Position numbers and translations under genes: made by a program. The notes beneath the pieces are model-generated. The model had not been told where the DNA came from and searched no databases. It worked only from the letters and a program-made list of their open reading frames with translations. Below are positions 59,935-64,000 of a stretch of DNA of 64,000 bases, piece after piece (the first letter of the stretch is position 1; each line of letters begins with the position of its first letter). The DNA is from RGIG9060 sp045645985. Lineage in GTDB: Bacteria > Spirochaetota > Spirochaetia > Treponematales > Treponemataceae. The DNA lies in assembly GCA_045645985.1 (NCBI GenBank), contig JAZRJV010000054.1, positions 28,070 through 92,069 on the forward strand, given 5' to 3'.

Positions 59935-62112
59935 GTGAAAGAAAAGTTAGTTATGCAGCATGATGAAACAGATTGTGCTGCAGCTTGCATCGCGTCTATT
60001 GCAAAATATTATGGAAAAAATATTTCTATTGCAAGGATTCGGCGATTAGCAGGTACAGATCAGATGGGAACTTCTGGATTAGGAATTGTTAATGCTGCAA
60101 ATAAATTAGGATTTGTATGTAAAGGCGGAATTTCAAATACAAAAAAATTGTCTGATGAAATTACCTATCCAATAATTTTACATCTAAAAAAAGATTTGTT
60201 AGATCACTATGTTGTGTTGTATAAATCCGGTAACAAATTATTACTTGCAGATCCTGATGAAGGTTTTAAGAAAATACAATTTTGTGAATTAGAAAAAATC
60301 TGGAGCGGAATTTTCTTTGTGATTGTTCCTGAAGAAAAATTTGAAAAAGTACAAAATTCAGATTCGGTAATTTCCAAATTTTTATTTTTGTTGAAGCCTC
60401 ATAAAAAGACAATCTTTCAATGTTTTCTAGCAGGAATTATTTTAGCAATACTTGGAGTTGTAACTTCATTTTATTTTAGATTTTTGATTGATGAAGTTTT
60501 GTACAGTGAACTAAAATCAACATTGACAGTTTTATCTGTAGGATATATTTTAGTGATTTTGCTTCAAGCATTGATTGGATTTTGCAGAAATCAAATAATA
60601 ATGTTTATGAGTAATAAAATTGATATTGTAATGACAAAAGAATATCTAACTCATATTTTGAAATTGCCTTTAGATTTTTTTACCTCACGAAAAACTGGAG
60701 AAATTTTATCAAGATTAAATGATGCTACAACTATTCGTAATCTTCTTTCTTCAACTTTTGTTACTATTATAATTGATGTATTTATGTTTTTGTTTGGCGG
60801 AATATTTATGTTCAGTTGTGGCTCAAATTTAATTTTAGTTGCAATGCTTCCGGTATTGATTTCTGCAATTGTATCTTGGATTTTTATTAAGCCCTACAAA
60901 AAACGGTTGAAAGAAAAAGCAAGAATTGAAGCCGAAAAACATTCTCAAATTGTTGAAGGGATAAATAATATTACTGCTATAAAATCTTTATCAATAGAAA
61001 AAGAGATTTACGAAAAAGTAGAAACTAAACTTGTTGAATCAGTAAAGAAAGGTTTGAAATTAGGATTTATGTCAAATTTACAAAGAGCGATTCAGCAAGG
61101 CTTGTCACAATTCGGTACTCTTTCAATTTATTGGATTGGAAGTTTATCAATTATGAATAATGAGTTGTCGCTTGGTCAGTTAATTTCTTTTGTAACTTTG
61201 TCTGGATATTTTTTAGGACCATTTTCAAGAATGCTAAATTTACAACATACTTTACAAGAAAGTTTAATTTCTTCAGAACGGTTTTGTGAAGTTCTGGATG
61301 TTGATGAAGAAATTTCTGAAAACCAAAATCTGGTAAGCATAGAAAAAATTACCGAACCTATAAAAATTCAAAATGTAAGTTTTAGTTATACAGGAAGAAA
61401 TAAAACTTTGGATAATGTTTCTTTAGAAATAAATCCTGGAGAAAAAGTTGCATTTGTTGGTTCGTCTGGTTCTGGAAAAACAACGATGATAAAACTCTTG
61501 ATGAAATTTTATACATTTCAGTCTGGAGAAATTTTAATAAATAATTTTTCTTTGCCAGAAATTGATACAGCTTCGTATCGAAATCAAATTGGTTATGTTC
61601 CGCAAGAAGTTATGCTTTTTAGTGGAACGATTGCTGAAAATATCACAATCGGAAATAAAGAATCAACTTTGGAAGATGTTATAAAAGTTTCTAAGAAAAC
61701 AAAATGTTATGATTTTATACAACGATTACCAAAAAAGTTTTTTACTTATGTTGGAGAACATGGGGCAACTTTGTCTGGAGGAGAACGCCAACGAATTTCT
61801 TTGGCAAGAGTTTTGATAAAAAATCCAAGCGTTTTAATTTTAGATGAAGCAACTGCAAGTTTAGATAGTTTTTCTGAACAAGAAATAATGAATACAGTAA
61901 ACTTTGATTTAAAAGATGTAACAACAATTATTGTAGCGCATAGACTTTCTACAATAACTAACTGTGATAAAATTTTTGTTTTTGATAAAGGCAAAATTGT
62001 AGAAAGAGGAACTCATCAAGAATTGCTTGCGTTAAATGGATTTTACAAAAAGATGTGGGATGTTCAAAATAATTCTGGAGGAAAATTTATTGAAGAAAGT
62101 AATATTGCATAA
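59935..62112 (+). CDS. ABC exporter with N-terminal C39 peptidase (bacteriocin/double-glycine type)
   Basis: 725 residues, GTG start with GAGG upstream (ATG at 59953 is an alternative). Peptidase C39 domain (about 1-130): catalytic Cys14 in QHDETDCAAAC, His91 in DHYVVLY, Asp106 in LLADPDEG. Membrane domain (about 155-430) and ATPase domain (about 470-725): Walker A GSSGSGKTT, Q-loop VPQEVMLF, signature LSGGERQR, Walker B VLILDEATA, switch AHRLS. All catalytic residues are intact. It would cut a double-glycine leader and export the mature protein; the matching substrate is encoded 1.2 kb upstream. Overlaps the adaptor gene by 23 bases. Confidence 0.95.
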   Translation: MKEKLVMQHDETDCAAACIASIAKYYGKNISIARIRRLAGTDQMGTSGLGIVNAANKLGFVCKGGISNTKKLSDEITYPIILHLKKDLLDHYVVLYKSGNKLLLADPDEGFKKIQFCELEKIWSGIFFVIVPEEKFEKVQNSDSVISKFLFLLKPHKKTIFQCFLAGIILAILGVVTSFYFRFLIDEVLYSELKSTLTVLSVGYILVILLQALIGFCRNQIIMFMSNKIDIVMTKEYLTHILKLPLDFFTSRKTGEILSRLNDATTIRNLLSSTFVTIIIDVFMFLFGGIFMFSCGSNLILVAMLPVLISAIVSWIFIKPYKKRLKEKARIEAEKHSQIVEGINNITAIKSLSIEKEIYEKVETKLVESVKKGLKLGFMSNLQRAIQQGLSQFGTLSIYWIGSLSIMNNELSLGQLISFVTLSGYFLGPFSRMLNLQHTLQESLISSERFCEVLDVDEEISENQNLVSIEKITEPIKIQNVSFSYTGRNKTLDNVSLEINPGEKVAFVGSSGSGKTTMIKLLMKFYTFQSGEILINNFSLPEIDTASYRNQIGYVPQEVMLFSGTIAENITIGNKESTLEDVIKVSKKTKCYDFIQRLPKKFFTYVGEHGATLSGGERQRISLARVLIKNPSVLILDEATASLDSFSEQEIMNTVNFDLKDVTTIIVAHRLSTITNCDKIFVFDKGKIVERGTHQELLALNGFYKKMWDVQNNSGGKFIEESNIA

Positions 62113-63238
62113 TGAAAAATATTTATCGATGCTTCCTGAAATTTTTTTGCAAGAAAAAAATAATTATGGACAAGTGATAATTTATTCAGTATTTATTTTA
62201 ATTATATTCATTATACTTTCACTTCTTTTTATTGAAGTTGATGAAGTTGTAAAAGTACAAGGCATTGTAAAAACGCAAGAAAATATTTCTGTTGTAAAAA
62301 ATATTGCTTCGGGAAAAGTTTTGCAAATAAATTATGAGTCTGGTTCAGTTGTGCAATCTGGAGATTTGCTTTATAAAATTGATGATTCAGTTTTGATGTC
62401 GCAACTAGAAACAGAAATGAGATTTTTAAAACAAAATGAAAATGAGTTGATGGTTTATGAAGGAATTTTGAATTTGTTAAACGGAAATGATTTTCAAAAT
62501 AATAAAATTCCAGAAGAAGTCTTGCTAAAATATAATTCATATTTATCTTCAGTAAATAAAATTAAAAAAGAAATTGAAATAAATGAAAATTATTACAACG
62601 ATGAAATTTTAAAACCAATAAATTTATCAAGTAAAATTTCTGTAAGAGATAAAAAAGCAAAATTGGATTATTTGAAATTGGGATTGATTGAATACAAAAT
62701 AAATTTTAAAAATGAAATAATCGAAAAAATAAAAAGTTATAAAAAAATATGTTTGGATTCAAATACTAAAATTAACAACTTATTGTTAGAGATTGAAAAA
62801 ACAAATATCTATGCGCCTGTTACAGGAATAGTACAGGAAATACAAAATTTTAATGTTGGTGATTATTTATTTTCATCACAAGAAATTTTAAAAATTATTC
62901 CAGCTACGAAAAACTTGTACAAAGTTCATTTGTATTTAAATCCTTCTGATGTTGCAAAAATTACGGAGGGACTTCAAGTTAAATTACGATTTCCTGCTTT
63001 CCCATTTTATGAATACAAAGGCTTGGCTGGGAAAATTGAAAAAATGGATTCTGATACAACAAATTTATCTAATAGAAGTTATTATAAATTGATTTGTAAT
63101 TTTGACGAAACAAAGTTATTTGATAAAACAGGGAAAGCGTATGAATTGCGTTCTGGTTTGGAAGTTGATGGAAGAATAATTGTTGATAAAAAAACGATTA
63201 TAAATTTTTTATTAAAGAAAATAGGATTTGCACAGTGA
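62090..63238 (+). CDS. HlyD-type membrane fusion protein of the secretion system
   Basis: About 382 residues. One N-terminal membrane helix (VIIYSVFILIIFIILSLLFI), lipoyl-like half motif VVKVQGIVKTQENISVVKN ... VVQSGDLLYKID, a central coiled coil rich in Lys/Glu/Asn, the second lipoyl half IYAPVTGIVQEIQNFNVGDY, and a beta-barrel part with KVHLYLNPSDVAKITEG. Start chosen as TTG at 62090 because GGAGG is eight bases upstream; there is no in-frame ATG until residue 14 of this start region. Its stop overlaps the start of the TolC-like gene. Confidence 0.9.
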   Translation: MKKVILHNEKYLSMLPEIFLQEKNNYGQVIIYSVFILIIFIILSLLFIEVDEVVKVQGIVKTQENISVVKNIASGKVLQINYESGSVVQSGDLLYKIDDSVLMSQLETEMRFLKQNENELMVYEGILNLLNGNDFQNNKIPEEVLLKYNSYLSSVNKIKKEIEINENYYNDEILKPINLSSKISVRDKKAKLDYLKLGLIEYKINFKNEIIEKIKSYKKICLDSNTKINNLLLEIEKTNIYAPVTGIVQEIQNFNVGDYLFSSQEILKIIPATKNLYKVHLYLNPSDVAKITEGLQVKLRFPAFPFYEYKGLAGKIEKMDSDTTNLSNRSYYKLICNFDETKLFDKTGKAYELRSGLEVDGRIIVDKKTIINFLLKKIGFAQ

Positions 63239-64000
63239 AAAAAGTTTTGTTAATAATATTTTTGATTTCTATGTTTTTCGAATTTATATTTTCGTCAAAT
63301 TCAAAAAATATAGAAAATGAAATTACAACTTTTTTAGATTCACAGTTTGTAAATCTATACGAATATAATAATTTTATTTATCAAAAAGAAAATTTTTTCT
63401 TACAAATCAAACAACTTGAAAATAAATGGATGCCCAATGTAAGTTTCTCTGCTTCTTCAAGTTACGGATATAATCCATTGGAAAGTGAAAATTTAGTTCA
63501 CGGTTTTAATTATAATTCTAGTTTAAATTTTTCTCAAAAGATACCTTTGGGAATTTTGTTTAATGCAGATTTATTTTCATTTTCTGGTAACTTGAAAGAG
63601 CAAGAAATTTTACATCAATATAATTATATCGGAAAATTAGAATTTTCAATTCCATTGATGAATTATTTGTTTGGTTTTGCAGAGTCTTTGATTTATGTTG
63701 ATAAATGTGAAAAAAATAATTATAAAAATTATATTGATTTATATTTAAAATTGGATACATGGCCTGTAGTATTATCTGATGCTAGTTTTAGATGGGCTTT
63801 ATATAAAAATGGTAATTATTTATCTTCTGGTTCTTTTTTGAATAATAAACAGGGTGAAACGATTAAACTTAATAATTATCCTCAAAAGATGAATTTAGAA
63901 AGTAATAAAGATATATATAAGATATATATATGGCTTGATGCATATGCTGCGAATAATATTAATATGATGAAGCAATCATTTTCAGTAAGTATATATGGCA
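63235..64000 (+). CDS. TolC-like outer membrane efflux protein, 3' end cut by window, possibly chimeric
   Basis: GTG start overlapping the adaptor stop (GTGA). Open to the window edge: 255 codons. Hydrophobic signal peptide, then IENEITTFLDSQFVNLYEYN helix and KWMPNVSFSASSSYGYNPLE followed by NYNSSLNFSQKIPLGILF, which fit the first helix and beta-strand of the outer membrane factor family. From about 63,745 the sequence changes to WALYKNGNYLSSGSF, LNNKQGETIKLNN and IYIWLDAYAANNINMMKQSF, which looks like a surface or pilin-like beta-domain instead of TolC. This could be a fusion or an assembly join. The TolC assignment rests on the first 160 residues and on operon position. Confidence 0.65.
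   Translation, partial: MKKVLLIIFLISMFFEFIFSSNSKNIENEITTFLDSQFVNLYEYNNFIYQKENFFLQIKQLENKWMPNVSFSASSSYGYNPLESENLVHGFNYNSSLNFSQKIPLGILFNADLFSFSGNLKEQEILHQYNYIGKLEFSIPLMNYLFGFAESLIYVDKCEKNNYKNYIDLYLKLDTWPVVLSDASFRWALYKNGNYLSSGSFLNNKQGETIKLNNYPQKMNLESNKDIYKIYIWLDAYAANNINMMKQSFSVSIYG

Noticed and set aside
62036..62089. Longer start for the HlyD-type protein
   Set aside because: Would add residues from the conserved ABC C-terminus read in another frame, and no ribosome-binding site is placed for it.

Overview
The window is a low-GC bacterial chromosome segment that most resembles a host-associated treponeme (Spirochaetota). This is inferred from gene order (rpoBC followed by rpsL-rpsG; tuf heading a long S10-spc-alpha ribosomal array), AT-rich codon usage and the character of the proteins. 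No rRNA or tRNA genes, insertion sequences or CRISPR arrays were seen.

Bases 1-20.5 kb are the core expression machinery, all on the plus strand: the 3' part of rpoC, rpsL-rpsG, a strong promoter with a roughly 470-nt structured leader, then tuf-rpsJ through secY, and after a long leader hairpin rpmJ-rpsM-rpsK-rpsD-rpoA-rplQ plus an unassigned 58-residue zinc-ribbon protein. fusA, adk, map and infA, common in such clusters, are absent here.

20.6-25.6 kb is a complete branched-chain amino acid ABC transporter (livJHMGF). It is followed by a dense array of hairpins and then a set made of a CBS-ACT protein, an unknown protein that may start at ATT, a PTS IIA-like protein and transketolase (25.8-30.4 kb). 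Next come tatD, a lipoprotein, and a minus-strand operon (membrane protein, MinD/ParA-type ATPase, lgt) divergent from a plus-strand operon (ctpA, rsmE, WecG-like transferase). era (minus) is divergent from a pflX-type radical SAM gene.

40.7-46.1 kb is an envelope-protein island. A five-gene operon of exported proteins includes LpoB-like, COG3014-like and LPP20-like members, and it is flanked by two paralogous small lipoproteins and three copies of one terminator. 46.2-51.9 kb carries alpha-glucan genes (malQ and a large GH13 protein). 52.1-55.1 kb has thrC, a DUF2156 protein and a membrane protein on the minus strand, followed by pth on the plus strand.

55.9-64 kb is the accessory end. A glycosyltransferase fused to a degenerate methyltransferase-like domain precedes a secretion locus. 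That locus encodes a 317-residue protein with a textbook double-glycine leader and a C-terminal papain-like Cys-His-Asp domain, two small exported proteins, a C39-peptidase ABC exporter, an HlyD-type adaptor and the start of a TolC-like outer membrane protein. This is the best candidate for an undescribed system. The final 250 bases of the TolC-like frame change character abruptly and may be a fusion or an assembly chimera.

Several genes in the 35-55 kb part have good -35/-10 promoters ending 6-8 bases before the start codon and no Shine-Dalgarno sequence, which suggests leaderless mRNAs.
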